A DNA stretch of 64,000 nt from Neoalteromonas flava (GCF_002807685.1 NZ_PEAX01000002.1:424696-488695), one strand, 5' to 3'; shown: positions 41,313 to 50,185, counted from the first letter of the stretch. Translations and numbers: made by a program. Notes: generated by a model from the letters alone, not told the origin.

Positions 41313-41371
41313 GTGCTCGACGCAAGCACACCCTATGGCGTGCCGGCCGCATGAGTGTTGCTTCAATTAGT

Positions 41372-42613
41372 TCAGCTGCCATCATAGACTACAAATTTAT
41401 TTCTGCCGCCTGTTTTCGCGGCGTACATAGCCTTATCAGCGTGGAGGTACATAGTATGACTACAGTCAGCGTCGCTCGGAAATATACTAATGCCTATGCT
41501 CAGACCGATTACACAGGGCTTACCGCCGACTTTGTGAGGGAATCTAAACGCGTTTAAAATTTTTCTTGCTACCCGTTCACAGTCGCCTATTTTAATTATT
41601 TCAGTGAGTAAAATCACAAACTCATCACCGCCATGTCTACTGACAGTATCACTACCTCGGACACATGAAATGAGTCGCTGCGCGACCGACTTTAACAACT
41701 GATCACCTGCGTCATGCCCCATTGTATCGTTAATACCTTTAAAATCGTCCAAATCAATAAACATCAAACAAACGTAATAGTTATGCCTAATTGCTAAACT
41801 GACAGCTAAATTTAACCGAGCCATCAACAGCGTTCGATTAGGCAGGTCAGTAAGCCAGTCGTAATTCGCTTGATGATGCAGTTGCATGTAACTTCTATCA
41901 ACCTTACGCATTACCATTACCGCACCGTTTCCGCGCTTCAAATTATCCTCTAAAGAGCTGACAGAGCTTATAACCGGAGTATGTTCTCCACTGTCATTGA
42001 TCAGGTTTGCGTTGAAATTACGAGAATGTGCTGACTCTGCAGAAAGCAGCGACTCTAATGTCGGAAAACTTTCAACTCTCTCTCCTTCCGTACCGAGCTC
42101 GACTATCGACGTTATTGGCTTGTCCAGCATCTGACACTTTTTCAAACCGATTAAATGCTCAGCGGCGCGGTTTAGGTAAGTCATGTTGCCATGATTGTCA
42201 CAACTTATTACCGCTTCGGGCATCGCAGCAAGTATAGCTTTTTCCTTGTGAATAACACTGCGTCTCGGTGATTTATTGGGCAGCACCGAAACATACTGAA
42301 GATATTTAGCCCACAATTTAAATGTTGTTACCGCGCACTTTGGACATAGCAAAAAGCTTACTGGAACAAGCTGCAATAAGGTTCGTGGAAAAGCCTCTGC
42401 AATCGAGTAAGTCAGCGATTCAGTGACTTCATGTTCCTCGTGTGCAACCACAAGTAACTTGACGTGATACGTAAAAATAACCGGTAACACGTGTGCTATT
42501 TTCTGCACGGTAACTAATCGTGCTCCGGGAATAAACGGTTCTATCCCACGGCACAGGCTATCAGCGTTTTCTTGATCGTTAATCACGAGTAGAATATCAA
42601 TGTCTCGTTTCAT
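41372..42613 (-). CDS. Diguanylate cyclase with receiver-like and PAS domains
   Basis: This cytoplasmic protein of about 413 residues starts with a receiver-like domain (about 1-110, KRDIDILLVINDQENADS) that lacks an obvious phospho-acceptor at the third strand (VKLLVVAHEEHE). A PAS domain follows (about 125-245, AAMPEAVISCDNHGNMTYLN), then a GGDEF domain (about 250-413). The active site HGGDEF is intact, and the product-inhibition site RGSD lies five residues before it, so it should make cyclic di-GMP under feedback control. The ATG at 42613 lies 11 bases after AGGAG; an upstream GTG at 42625 is possible. It is the first gene after the duplicated tRNA end, on the opposite strand. Confidence 0.88.
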   Translation of the reverse strand: MKRDIDILLVINDQENADSLCRGIEPFIPGARLVTVQKIAHVLPVIFTYHVKLLVVAHEEHEVTESLTYSIAEAFPRTLLQLVPVSFLLCPKCAVTTFKLWAKYLQYVSVLPNKSPRRSVIHKEKAILAAMPEAVISCDNHGNMTYLNRAAEHLIGLKKCQMLDKPITSIVELGTEGERVESFPTLESLLSAESAHSRNFNANLINDSGEHTPVISSVSSLEDNLKRGNGAVMVMRKVDRSYMQLHHQANYDWLTDLPNRTLLMARLNLAVSLAIRHNYYVCLMFIDLDDFKGINDTMGHDAGDQLLKSVAQRLISCVRGSDTVSRHGGDEFVILLTEIIKIGDCERVARKILNAFRFPHKVGGKPCVIGLSIGISIFPSDADCSHTMYLHADKAMYAAKTGGRNKFVVYDGS

Positions 42614-42795
42614 TTCCAAAAGCACTCCTGAATAAACTCGCGAGAAAAAGCGTTTTGAGCTCTGGCAAGATTCACTTCCACGCTTCAGTATTTACTTAAT
42701 TAATAGAAGTGTCTGTGCGCTAGCGCACAGACAATCATTAGGAAACCATATACGCTTTTTGTATTGTCCAAATAAAAAGTGTGTAGGAAGAATGT
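42614..42795. promoter_or_regulatory. Upstream region of the PAS-GGDEF gene with a 24-bp perfect palindrome
   Basis: The main feature is the palindrome at 42710-42733 with half-site TGTCTGTGCGC and centre TA. It sits about 97 bp upstream of the cyclase start and 63 bp before the next small reading frame. No U-tract follows on either strand, so an operator or cruciform is likelier than a terminator. The rest is AT-rich with no gene. Confidence 0.5.
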
Positions 42796-42984
42796 ATGAC
42801 CCAATTAAAAAATAGCTCGCTTAACACTCGCCATGTTATACACATTTATCTGAATCAAAATGAGGTTCGATGTGAAGCAATAAGCCCCTATTGGCCAAAA
42901 ACATTTGTTCAAAACACGCAGGATAGGCTGAACAACACAGCCCTGATTAATGAAAATAAAACAGCGGATAAATCCATTGGTTAG
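42796..42984 (+). CDS. Small hypothetical protein (62 residues)
   Basis: The frame starts with ATG after AGGAAG at 42785-42790 and encodes a polar peptide rich in Asn, Thr and Lys with no signal, membrane helix or recognised motif. It lies 100 bases upstream of the Crp/Fnr-like gene on the same strand. A ribosome site and reasonable composition are the only support; it could equally be a chance frame in the regulator's leader. Confidence 0.25.
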   Translation: MTQLKNSSLNTRHVIHIYLNQNEVRCEAISPYWPKTFVQNTQDRLNNTALINENKTADKSIG

Positions 42985-43023
42985 TCTCAAGCCTGATACT
43001 TTAAAAACAAACTCCATAATAAA

Positions 43024-43046
43024 GGTCAAGTAATTTGGTCAAGTAA
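43024..43046 (+). repeat. Direct repeat upstream of the Crp/Fnr-like gene
   Basis: GGTCAAGTAA occurs at 43024-43033 and again at 43037-43046, a 13-bp period, ending 38 bases before the regulator start. It may be a binding site or a chance duplication. Confidence 0.4.
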
Positions 43047-43084
43047 GTGTTGTAATGAACGCAAAGTACAACGGTTAACGTGAA

Positions 43085-43801
43085 ATGGTTAATGAGAAGG
43101 TATGTAAAAATCCATCTGAGAATAAATTACTTAATACATTCTCTGACGTCAGTAAGGCTAGACTTTTTCCACGACTCAAACTCGTCAAGTTACCGTTAGG
43201 TAAAGTTTTGTTTGAAGCTGGACAAAATGAGTCGGTGGTCTATTTCCCAATCGATAGCATCGTGTCATTGGTTTCTGTAATGCAAAATGGCTCATCAGCA
43301 GAAATTTCTGTGGTAGGAAAAGACGGTTTGGTTGGCATTGCCGTTTTTATGGGCGGTGAAAGCATGCTAAATCGTGCCATCGTACAAAGTGCTGGTTTTG
43401 CATACCAGTTATCCGCGGCGTCATTGTTTTATGAATTTAATAATGACCAAGCAACTCGCACAGTTTTATTAATCTATACACAGGGTCTTATCGCCCAAAT
43501 GGCTCAAACAGCGGTATGCAACCGGCATCATTCTATTGATCAACAACTCTGCCGTTGGATACTCATGTCTCTGGATCGTTTATCAGATAATAGCTTGGTT
43601 ATGACCCAGGAGTTGATCGCCAACATGCTTGGAGTCAGGCGTGAAGGAGTATCCGAGGCAGCCAGTAAACTGCAAAGATTAGGTGTCATCTCTTACCGTC
43701 GCGGCCACATCACTGTGCTTGATAGAAAAAAGTTAACCTCGCTGTGTTGTGAATGTTATGCAACTGTCAGAAACGAAACAGATAGGCTTGAAGGGTTTTA
43801 A
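43085..43801 (+). CDS. Crp/Fnr family transcriptional regulator
   Basis: This 238-residue regulator has an N-terminal cyclic-nucleotide-binding-like domain (about 20-140, LGKVLFEAGQNESVVYFPIDSIVSLVS) and a C-terminal winged helix (about 150-225). The recognition region is TQELIANMLGVRREGVSEAASKLQRLGVI. It lacks the Fnr cysteine cluster and a clear cAMP-binding RS motif. The VGKDGLVGIAVFMGG segment marks the subgroup with an unknown ligand found widely in proteobacteria. No strong ribosome site precedes the ATG. A direct repeat just upstream might be its own site. Neighbours (nhaA, cyclases) do not define its targets. Confidence 0.85.
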   Translation: MVNEKVCKNPSENKLLNTFSDVSKARLFPRLKLVKLPLGKVLFEAGQNESVVYFPIDSIVSLVSVMQNGSSAEISVVGKDGLVGIAVFMGGESMLNRAIVQSAGFAYQLSAASLFYEFNNDQATRTVLLIYTQGLIAQMAQTAVCNRHHSIDQQLCRWILMSLDRLSDNSLVMTQELIANMLGVRREGVSEAASKLQRLGVISYRRGHITVLDRKKLTSLCCECYATVRNETDRLEGF

Positions 43802-44074
43802 AAAATTTTATCTCGGTACGTCATCTAACCGGTTTAAAGCCGCAGCTTTATTAACGCTTCTTTTATGCGCCCACATTATTCGAACCTTATTGTCGTGCTT
43901 CTAATAAATATTCATATCTTGTGACGGCGTATCCAAGGCTTAAGCAAGGCGCTGAAGTAACAACCTAAAGTACTAACAGTAAGTCATCGGGGTTCACCTG
44001 TTACTGTCTTATAGCATAGAGAGTTCTGCTGAGAGTTTCGGTGGAACGCGTGAACATTAAGAGGACTTATCCGC

Positions 44075-45451
44075 ATGCAAATCAAGCACCGGGTCAGCGC
44101 ATATTTGGCAGAACGCAGAGGACAACCGGAGCAACTGCCACAATCGCCTATTGATTGGGTGACACATCCTGTGCATCGTTTTATCAAGATTGAATCAGCC
44201 GCTGGATTTATATTACTTTTTTTTACGGTATCTGCACTTTTCCTGGCCAACTCCCCACTCAGCAAAGATTTTTCAGAGGTGTGGCAAGTTCCACTCGGAA
44301 TTAGGATTGGATCATTTAATGTCGAGCATACGTTACATAGCTGGATAAACGACGCCGTAATGACCCTATTTTTCTTTCTCATAGCACTCGAACTAAAGAG
44401 AGAGTTGGTTTTGGGAGAGCTGCGCAACGCTAAACTTGCCATGCTATCTGTGTCTGGTGCAGTCGGAGGAATGGTTGTGCCGGCTTGCATCTATCTTTCG
44501 TTTGGGCTGGAGGGTAGTGCTCAGCATGGATGGGGCACGGTTATGGCCACAGACACCGCATTTGTCATTGGTTGTCTGGCCCTCTTTGGAAAACGCCTCC
44601 CCAAGAGCTTACGTGTATTCATGCTATCACTGGCTATTGTTGATGATCTGGGGGCAATCATTGTTGTTGCGCTTGGTTATGGCGAGGGAATCGATCTGTT
44701 GTTTATTGGTTTTGCTATAGCTGGCTTTATTTTTGTAAGGCTAATGTCATTGCTTGGCATCCGGAGTTTATTATTATTTTTTGTCATTGGGGCTTGCCTT
44801 TGGGTCCTAGTCGACGCATCAGGAATTCATCCAACGGTTACCGGAGTTGTGCTTGGTTTGATGACACCAACAACCAGATGGGTTACTGATGAACGTTTAC
44901 ATGATATTTTAGCTTCGGTTTGGACTGATTCCGCAAAAAGCGGTGAAATTCATAGCCCCCATCATTCAACATTACTACACACAATGGAAGCCGCCGCTCG
45001 AGAGGCTTTGTCTCCAGTTGAACGCCTTGAACATATTCTACACCCATGGGTCGGATTCGTAGTGATGCCATTATTTGCCTTCTCTAACGCGGGCATTCCA
45101 ATAGAATTAAGTGATATGTCTATTGCAATTGTTGGTGCTGTATTCTTAGGCTTTATCATCGGTAAGCCCGTTGGAATTTGTGTTTTTATTTGGCTAGCTT
45201 TGCGAGCTGGGCTTGCAGAACGGCCGCCGGATCTATCCTGGGGATTACTTATTGCAAGTGGTATGCTTGCAGGAATCGGATTTACCATGGCAATTTTTAT
45301 TGCCAATCTTGCGTTTTCCCCTAATGACCTGAACGCAGCAAAACTCGGAATCCTCTCCGCGTCACTATTTTCCTCCGTGGTGGGCACAGCTCTGTTACTA
45401 TTTGCCATTAAGAAAAACACAGTGCCAGTCACGCCATCAGTTTTAAACTAA
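44075..45451 (+). CDS. nhaA: Na+/H+ antiporter NhaA
   Basis: NhaA exports sodium in exchange for protons at the inner membrane and supports growth in salt and at alkaline pH. About twelve membrane helices are visible. The unwound-helix motif ATDTAFVIG and the ion-binding aspartate pair in LAIVDDLGAI are intact. At 458 residues it is longer than E. coli NhaA (388): an N-terminal extension (about 1-32) and a larger loop near residues 270-320 account for this, as in many NhaA homologues of marine bacteria. AGAGGAC precedes the ATG. A 7-bp inverted repeat (ACAGTAA, 43976-43982, with TTACTGT, 44001-44007) lies upstream and might be an operator. Confidence 0.94.
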   Translation: MQIKHRVSAYLAERRGQPEQLPQSPIDWVTHPVHRFIKIESAAGFILLFFTVSALFLANSPLSKDFSEVWQVPLGIRIGSFNVEHTLHSWINDAVMTLFFFLIALELKRELVLGELRNAKLAMLSVSGAVGGMVVPACIYLSFGLEGSAQHGWGTVMATDTAFVIGCLALFGKRLPKSLRVFMLSLAIVDDLGAIIVVALGYGEGIDLLFIGFAIAGFIFVRLMSLLGIRSLLLFFVIGACLWVLVDASGIHPTVTGVVLGLMTPTTRWVTDERLHDILASVWTDSAKSGEIHSPHHSTLLHTMEAAAREALSPVERLEHILHPWVGFVVMPLFAFSNAGIPIELSDMSIAIVGAVFLGFIIGKPVGICVFIWLALRAGLAERPPDLSWGLLIASGMLAGIGFTMAIFIANLAFSPNDLNAAKLGILSASLFSSVVGTALLLFAIKKNTVPVTPSVLN

Positions 45452-45486
45452 GGAAAAATCCATGACAATTGTACAATATATAAACA

Positions 45487-46068
45487 ATGAAACGTTTTAA
45501 AATCGTACATAAAACGGTTTATGACTACGCTAAAACTGTTCAGCTACAGCCGCATGCACTGAGGCTCCGCTCTCGTGAAGGTCATGATCATCATATTGAA
45601 TCATTTCAGTTAACCATAAGCCCGCAAGCAAGTCTAAAGTGGCATAGAGATGTAGAAGGTAATTCAGTAGCCACAGCCGCATTCTCCGAGCCGACTCAGT
45701 GTTTAAAGATCAAGAGTGAAACGATTGTGCAAAAATATGACGTATTGCCGCATGATTTTTTAATCGCGGACTTCGCTGTGTCATATCCTTTTGCATATCC
45801 CGCAGAGGATAGAAAAACGCTGTCTCCTTATTTGAGTGAAGATAATTACACGTGTTATGAAGCATTGAAAAACTGGGTGCATGTTGTATGGGACGAAAAG
45901 AGGCCGTTCCAAACTTTTGAGCTACTTCTTTTGATCAACCAACAAATTTATCAATCTATTGGTTATAAAGAGGCATTCTGCATTACATCATCACTTTTGG
46001 TGTTTTTAAATGGGGGGCAACCTCATTGGCGTTGTTTCTTATTTTCTCCCACCATTCGATCACGTTGA
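45487..46068 (+). pseudogene. Truncated transglutaminase-like protein (N-terminal region only)
   Basis: Residues 1 to about 160 match the N-terminal beta domain of bacterial transglutaminase-like peptidases: KIVHKTVYDYAKTVQLQPHALRLRSR, then LSPYLS and a linker reaching INQQIYQSIGYK. In intact proteins the catalytic core with its GSCRD motif follows. Here the frame turns into an unrelated 33-residue tail and stops at 46068; no core is visible in any frame up to 46416. The break is near base 45970. It follows nhaA by 35 bases. The remnant probably has no enzyme activity. Confidence 0.7.
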
Positions 46069-46416
46069 AAAGTGTAGACCCGGTTTTTCATATTTTAAGA
46101 ACGACTTTTATCTGGTTTTTTTTAGCGGTAATTTATGGATTTTTGTCTTGGTTTGGGACACTTTCTTCGTACCAAGCATACAAATCAGCACAAGGCAGAT
46201 AATCCTCCGACTAGTGTTGTGCGGGTTGGAAATAACTAGGATCAACTGAGTCGTCACGATAAAGATCAAACTCAGTAGTACGCATACGGAAAGTTTCAGG
46301 TTCTATCCACCTGCCCTCTGAGCCTAACTGTCAATCAATAAAACGCTTGCAATCTGGCGCACAATTTTGCCAAATACGATGGTGCTTAGGCACAATCATC
46401 ATGCGGCAGTGTAGTA
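46069..46416. other. Decayed DNA between the truncated gene and the 7TMR cyclase
   Basis: No intact gene is seen in these 348 bases. On the minus strand, bases about 46208-46330 encode a protein-like segment with GRWIEPETFRMRTTEFDLYR, ending at a stop near 46216. One in-frame stop interrupts it at about 46330. I do not recognise the family. The stretch looks like the scar of a deletion or lost insertion. Confidence 0.4.
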
Positions 46417-48189
46417 GTGAATGTAAAAAATTTTCCTGTCTGTTTTCAGACCTCCAGCAAAAAGAACTGGGCATTTTCATTGTTATGCCTAGGTGGCTTT
46501 TTGTTGTTATCTTCATTCTCGCACGCCCAACCAGTTCTGACTTTGAACGATCAGACAGCACTAACAGTAGGTAAATACATTACCTATTTTCAGGAAACTG
46601 ATCAGCGATTGTCACTGAATGAAGCGACCAAGCGATTTGAACAGGGCAAGGGCAAAGTCGGCACTGGTTCTTCAATCTCACTTGGAATTAGTGTCGCTCC
46701 CGTGTGGCTCAAAATAGTTATTAATAATCCTGAGGCGAAAGAAAACGAATACCGTCTTAGCGTTGAAACCCCTTGGCTTGACCATATTGATGCATGGATA
46801 GTGCAAGACGGCAAAGCTTTCCAGCATATTGTTGGAGGTGATGCTGTACCTTTTCACGAACGCCCGATGCAATACCGTTTTTTTGCCTTTGAGACGGTCC
46901 TTCCTGAAGGGACATCTGTAATCTATTTGCGCATAGAAACGATTGGCCCGATGGCTTTGCCAATCCGGATCTCTGAGGCTGAGTTGGCCACCCAACGAGA
47001 TATTTCAACCGGTTATCAGTACGGATTTTTATATGGGTTGATGATTGCGTTAGCGCTTTACAACGCGATTATTTATTACAATATCCGGCGCAAAGAGTTT
47101 GGCCTTTATGCCGCATACCTAATTGGTTTTGTGATTAATAGTCTTTCGTATACCGGTCAATTGCATACCTGGTTTACACCTCATTGGGGCGCTTATTTTC
47201 AAGATTGGTTAGATATTTTCCTCATGATCACCTATTCGATTGCCGGATTACATTTTGCTCGCGTTCTGCTCAATACTAAGACCTACGCGCCAAGACTCGA
47301 CAAACTCACTGTCGCTGTAACGGTGAGCATACCTGCGGGCATGCTGCTTGGAGCGCTGTTTAATAACTTAACAATGGCTTTAATCTTGGCATTTATTCTA
47401 AATACTAGTTTTGTTTTCTTATTTGTTGCTATTGGTTTTCAAGCATACAAACACAAGATTAAGGCGGCGAAGCTCTTTTTGTTGTGCTCATTGACCGCGG
47501 CGGCCTGTATTTGCATATCAACCGGCGCTGTTGCTGGTTTGGTGCCTTATAATGATGTCACATTCAAATTAATCGAAGTTGGAATGTCGTTTGAGGCAAT
47601 ATGTTTGGCATTTTTATTAGCGCAACGCTTCCGTGAGGCAGAAATTGCGAAACAACTAGCTCAACAGTACGCGCGTGTTGATAGTTTAACGGGTGTGTAC
47701 AATCGACGAGGCTTCGAGCAAGTCACACAAAAACTTTGGTTGCAGCATGTCAGGCAGAAACACGATGTCGCGGTGATAATCGTCGATATCGACTACTTCA
47801 AAAAAATCAACGATCAATATGGTCATAGTGCAGGCGACGAAGTCCTGCGGTCAGTTGCGGAAATTTTGCAGTTAGGGATAAGAAAAAGTGATCTCTTAAC
47901 ACGCTGGGGTGGAGAGGAGTTTCTGATCCTACTGCCGGAAACAAGTCAAACTCAAGCACTTAAAGTAGCAGAGACTCTACGCAGCTCCATTGCTGCTATG
48001 CAAGTACTAACGGAAGAAGCATCAATAAGCCTTACTGCAAGCCTTGGTGTAAGCGGCACTGTGCAAGGCAAATACGGTACTGCTGAACTAACTGAAACTA
48101 ACCTTGAACAAATGATCCACCAGGCTGACATGGCACTTTACGCGGCAAAGGAAAGCGGAAGAGACTCTGTCAAAAGTGCAGAGAACTGA
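46417..48189 (+). CDS. 7TMR-DISM diguanylate cyclase
   Basis: This 590-residue membrane protein has a signal peptide (core LLCLGGFLLLSSFSHA), a 7TMR-DISMED2 extracellular domain (about 40-190, with PVWLKIVINNPE and YRLSVETPWLDHIDAWIV) and seven membrane helices (about 205-395). A short coiled coil leads to a GGDEF domain (about 415-590). The active site is GGEEF, and the inhibitory site RKSD lies five residues before it, so it should synthesise cyclic di-GMP in response to an external, perhaps carbohydrate, ligand. The start is GTG at 46417 without a clear ribosome site, so it is uncertain. It converges with the binding-protein gene, three bases apart. Confidence 0.9.
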   Translation: MNVKNFPVCFQTSSKKNWAFSLLCLGGFLLLSSFSHAQPVLTLNDQTALTVGKYITYFQETDQRLSLNEATKRFEQGKGKVGTGSSISLGISVAPVWLKIVINNPEAKENEYRLSVETPWLDHIDAWIVQDGKAFQHIVGGDAVPFHERPMQYRFFAFETVLPEGTSVIYLRIETIGPMALPIRISEAELATQRDISTGYQYGFLYGLMIALALYNAIIYYNIRRKEFGLYAAYLIGFVINSLSYTGQLHTWFTPHWGAYFQDWLDIFLMITYSIAGLHFARVLLNTKTYAPRLDKLTVAVTVSIPAGMLLGALFNNLTMALILAFILNTSFVFLFVAIGFQAYKHKIKAAKLFLLCSLTAAACICISTGAVAGLVPYNDVTFKLIEVGMSFEAICLAFLLAQRFREAEIAKQLAQQYARVDSLTGVYNRRGFEQVTQKLWLQHVRQKHDVAVIIVDIDYFKKINDQYGHSAGDEVLRSVAEILQLGIRKSDLLTRWGGEEFLILLPETSQTQALKVAETLRSSIAAMQVLTEEASISLTASLGVSGTVQGKYGTAELTETNLEQMIHQADMALYAAKESGRDSVKSAEN

Positions 48190-48192
48190 ACT

Positions 48193-49098
48193 CTAGTTGT
48201 CTACGCCAAACATTAAACGCGAATTCAGCGTCGTTATTAACTCTGGTGGAATGTCATTATTTTTGAGTATCAGTTTTTTACGCTGACTTAAATCAAGGCC
48301 CTGATAACGGTCTTTGAAGTACCGTTCAAAAATAAGCATAAATTTCTGTTCTTGGATAAGATGATCAACCCCGCGCTGTAGCGAAGCCTTAAGCTCTGGT
48401 GACTTTTCCGAAACAAAGAGCAAATAATAGCTGGGGTATACCAGGGCTAAATACGGCTCAATTATAATTCCCTGCTCTTTTACTTTTTGTTGTTCATACT
48501 GAATCGTCATAGCAGAGCGGGGAAAGTAATCAGCCACTTTCAGGCCGATAGCACGGATCATATTGTCGTAATCGAGTTCTCGATTCACCGATAATCCATT
48601 ACTCAATAAGACTGCAGTGTCGGACCAAGACTCATGTTGCAGTCCCATTAACTGCGCAAGATCGTCAAGTGAGTTCACTGCCGCAAAACGCTGTTGATTG
48701 TCATTATGTATTAATAATAGACGAATACCATGCAGGCCCTGATAAAGCGGTAGAGTTATGTAAGAAAACGAATTGACATATTCATGAGTCGCCGGCATCC
48801 AAGTCAAATCAATCTGTGCATTCTCCCCCATCAGCAGCATGGTGCGTTTAACGTTGGTTGGGAAAGGATAATATTCAAAAGAAACCGTTTGTCCTTGAGT
48901 TTTTAGCGCTTGTTCTACCAACTCTTCAACATAGCGATTGCGAGAATTGCGATTGGGTGAGTGTGGCATTACCAAGTTGTAATGGGAAACCGCTTGATCA
49001 GTGGCGCTAAGCGCATAGACATGCGCCGAACCCACACCGTAAGCAAGTATGAGCCACATACCGATTAATAAAATTCTTAAGTACTCAGTAAAAAGCAT
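48193..49098 (-). CDS. Periplasmic substrate-binding protein, SBP_bac_3-like
   Basis: This protein of about 301 residues has a signal peptide (MLFTEYLRILLIGMWLILAYGVGSAH region) and a binding-protein fold with a typical start (YNLVMPHSPNRNSRNRYVEELVEQAL), a central AVNSLDDLAQLMG segment and a C-terminal helix pair (SLQRGVDHLIQEQKFMLIFERYF). It resembles stand-alone amino-acid-type binding proteins common in Alteromonadales and Shewanella. No transporter genes are nearby. The ATG at 49098 is preferred to one 21 bases upstream. Because it abuts a cyclase gene head-on, a sensory link is possible but not shown. Confidence 0.72.
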   Translation of the reverse strand: MLFTEYLRILLIGMWLILAYGVGSAHVYALSATDQAVSHYNLVMPHSPNRNSRNRYVEELVEQALKTQGQTVSFEYYPFPTNVKRTMLLMGENAQIDLTWMPATHEYVNSFSYITLPLYQGLHGIRLLLIHNDNQQRFAAVNSLDDLAQLMGLQHESWSDTAVLLSNGLSVNRELDYDNMIRAIGLKVADYFPRSAMTIQYEQQKVKEQGIIIEPYLALVYPSYYLLFVSEKSPELKASLQRGVDHLIQEQKFMLIFERYFKDRYQGLDLSQRKKLILKNNDIPPELITTLNSRLMFGVDN

Positions 49099-49282
49099 CG
49101 TTATCCCGAAAATTACCACTTAGTTGCACAAGCAACCTCCAATTTACAGGCGACTTTTGCGATTATTATCTATAGGTATAGCTGATGCTTTGATCTCAAG
49201 CAAAAAATCCACCATTAGACATGGCAAATTTATTGGCCAATAAATGCATGGATGACAAAAAATCAAATTCCGACCATGCGAT

Positions 49283-49322
49283 AAAAACAAAAACGACGCC
49301 CAGAATAAAATCCAAGCGCCGT
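49283..49322 (-). terminator. Terminator downstream of the DUF1232 gene
   Basis: On the minus strand ACGGCGC pairs with GCGTCGT (one G-U pair) around a 16-base loop and is followed by TTTTTGTTTTT. It lies 34 bases after the gene end at 49357. Confidence 0.55.
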
Positions 49323-49356
49323 AGTATAGAAAAGACTGATGTCGTTTTAGTAACGT

Positions 49357-49908
49357 TTACATAATCCGAGAAAAAACTCGGCGGCGACCTGCCGTAGACT
49401 TATTCCTGCGCAAGCGTGAGCGCAATTCGCTGCGCTTGTCATCAAGCCATGACGCTCTGTCAACAGTGGAATCTGCACCTTTGCGATTGGTTTCAGTTAT
49501 CCGGTAAGCGCAAAATGCCTGATACGCCTCCAAGTCTTCAGACAAATCACGGATCACTAACTCAATCATAATTGCATCATCGAGATACCCCAAACCTGGG
49601 ATGCTATCGGGCACCAAGTCGTGTGGTTCAGCGAAATATGCCAACGACGTTAACACTTCAATCCGTTCATCTTCCGGCATTTGCCAATCTTCATCTTGCA
49701 CCGCTTGGATTAACATCTCGAGGGAAACTAAACGTTTCGCAACGAAATCAGGAACCCTTGCTTGCTCCATTTCAACGCACATCTCTTGAGCTCGAGCGAT
49801 AATCGTGTCTGCAGGAAGGTCTTTGGCCTTCTCGATAGCAGCCGTCATCAAGCTTTTAAAATGCTCTAGATCACTTTCATTGAGTTCAATATTAATATCT
49901 AACGACAT
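49357..49908 (-). CDS. YkvA/DUF1232 domain protein
   Basis: This 183-residue acidic protein contains the DUF1232 core LAYFAEPHDLVPDSIPGLGYLDDAIMIELV (about residues 90-120). A charged helical N-terminal part precedes the core, and a basic tail (SELRSRLRRNKSTAGRRRVF) follows it. DUF1232 segments are often weak membrane hairpins of unknown function. It is monocistronic, with its own terminator and about 277 bases of upstream sequence. No function can be assigned. Confidence 0.75.
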   Translation of the reverse strand: MSLDINIELNESDLEHFKSLMTAAIEKAKDLPADTIIARAQEMCVEMEQARVPDFVAKRLVSLEMLIQAVQDEDWQMPEDERIEVLTSLAYFAEPHDLVPDSIPGLGYLDDAIMIELVIRDLSEDLEAYQAFCAYRITETNRKGADSTVDRASWLDDKRSELRSRLRRNKSTAGRRRVFSRIM

Positions 49909-50185
49909 GCGTGATTCCCTTTATTATGTTTTATTCAAATGTTAAGCATATGCTATATCAATGCGAGTTTACAGACGCTTAGTAACGAAATCGACTCGAC
50001 GTAATAAATTTTGCTCGATTAATCTAACCAATAGTAAACCTTGTCATGCGAATTTGCGACTTATCACATTGTTACAACTAGCACATTGAGGGCAATCCTG
50101 CATGTTAATCCAGAAAATGGCTTCACAACTAAATTGCTACTCTAATCAGTGAGCGAAGCTTGCTACTTTATAATGTCTTTTGTAC

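Larger units (their letters stand above)
41151..41354 (+). repeat. Tandem duplication of the tRNA-Leu 3' end plus terminator (about 98 bp, twice)
   Basis: Bases 41151-41248 and 41257-41354 are direct repeats with three mismatches in 98 positions, at a period of 106. Each copy holds the last 22 bases of the tRNA including CCA, the spacer, the terminator hairpin and a GC-rich tail ending GCCGGCCGCATGA. Only the first copy is joined to a whole tRNA. Confidence 0.9.

Noticed and set aside
41078..41366. Open frames across the tRNA-Leu gene and its duplicated tail
   Set aside because: They arise from the tRNA and repeat sequence (the VPEAGLEPAHPHG type of peptide is a typical tRNA-Leu antisense artefact).
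43984..44490. 168-codon open frame on the minus strand over the nhaA start
   Set aside because: It is antisense to well-conserved NhaA sequence, lacks a ribosome site and shows no protein-like motif.
45962..46249. 79-codon plus-strand frame after the truncated transglutaminase-like gene
   Set aside because: Low-complexity hydrophobic peptide overlapping another frame, with no ribosome site or motif.
41257..49098. Complete genomic island integrated at tRNA-Leu
   Set aside because: No integrase, transposase or distal copy of the repeat was seen; the two repeat copies are adjacent, so an island cannot be delimited.
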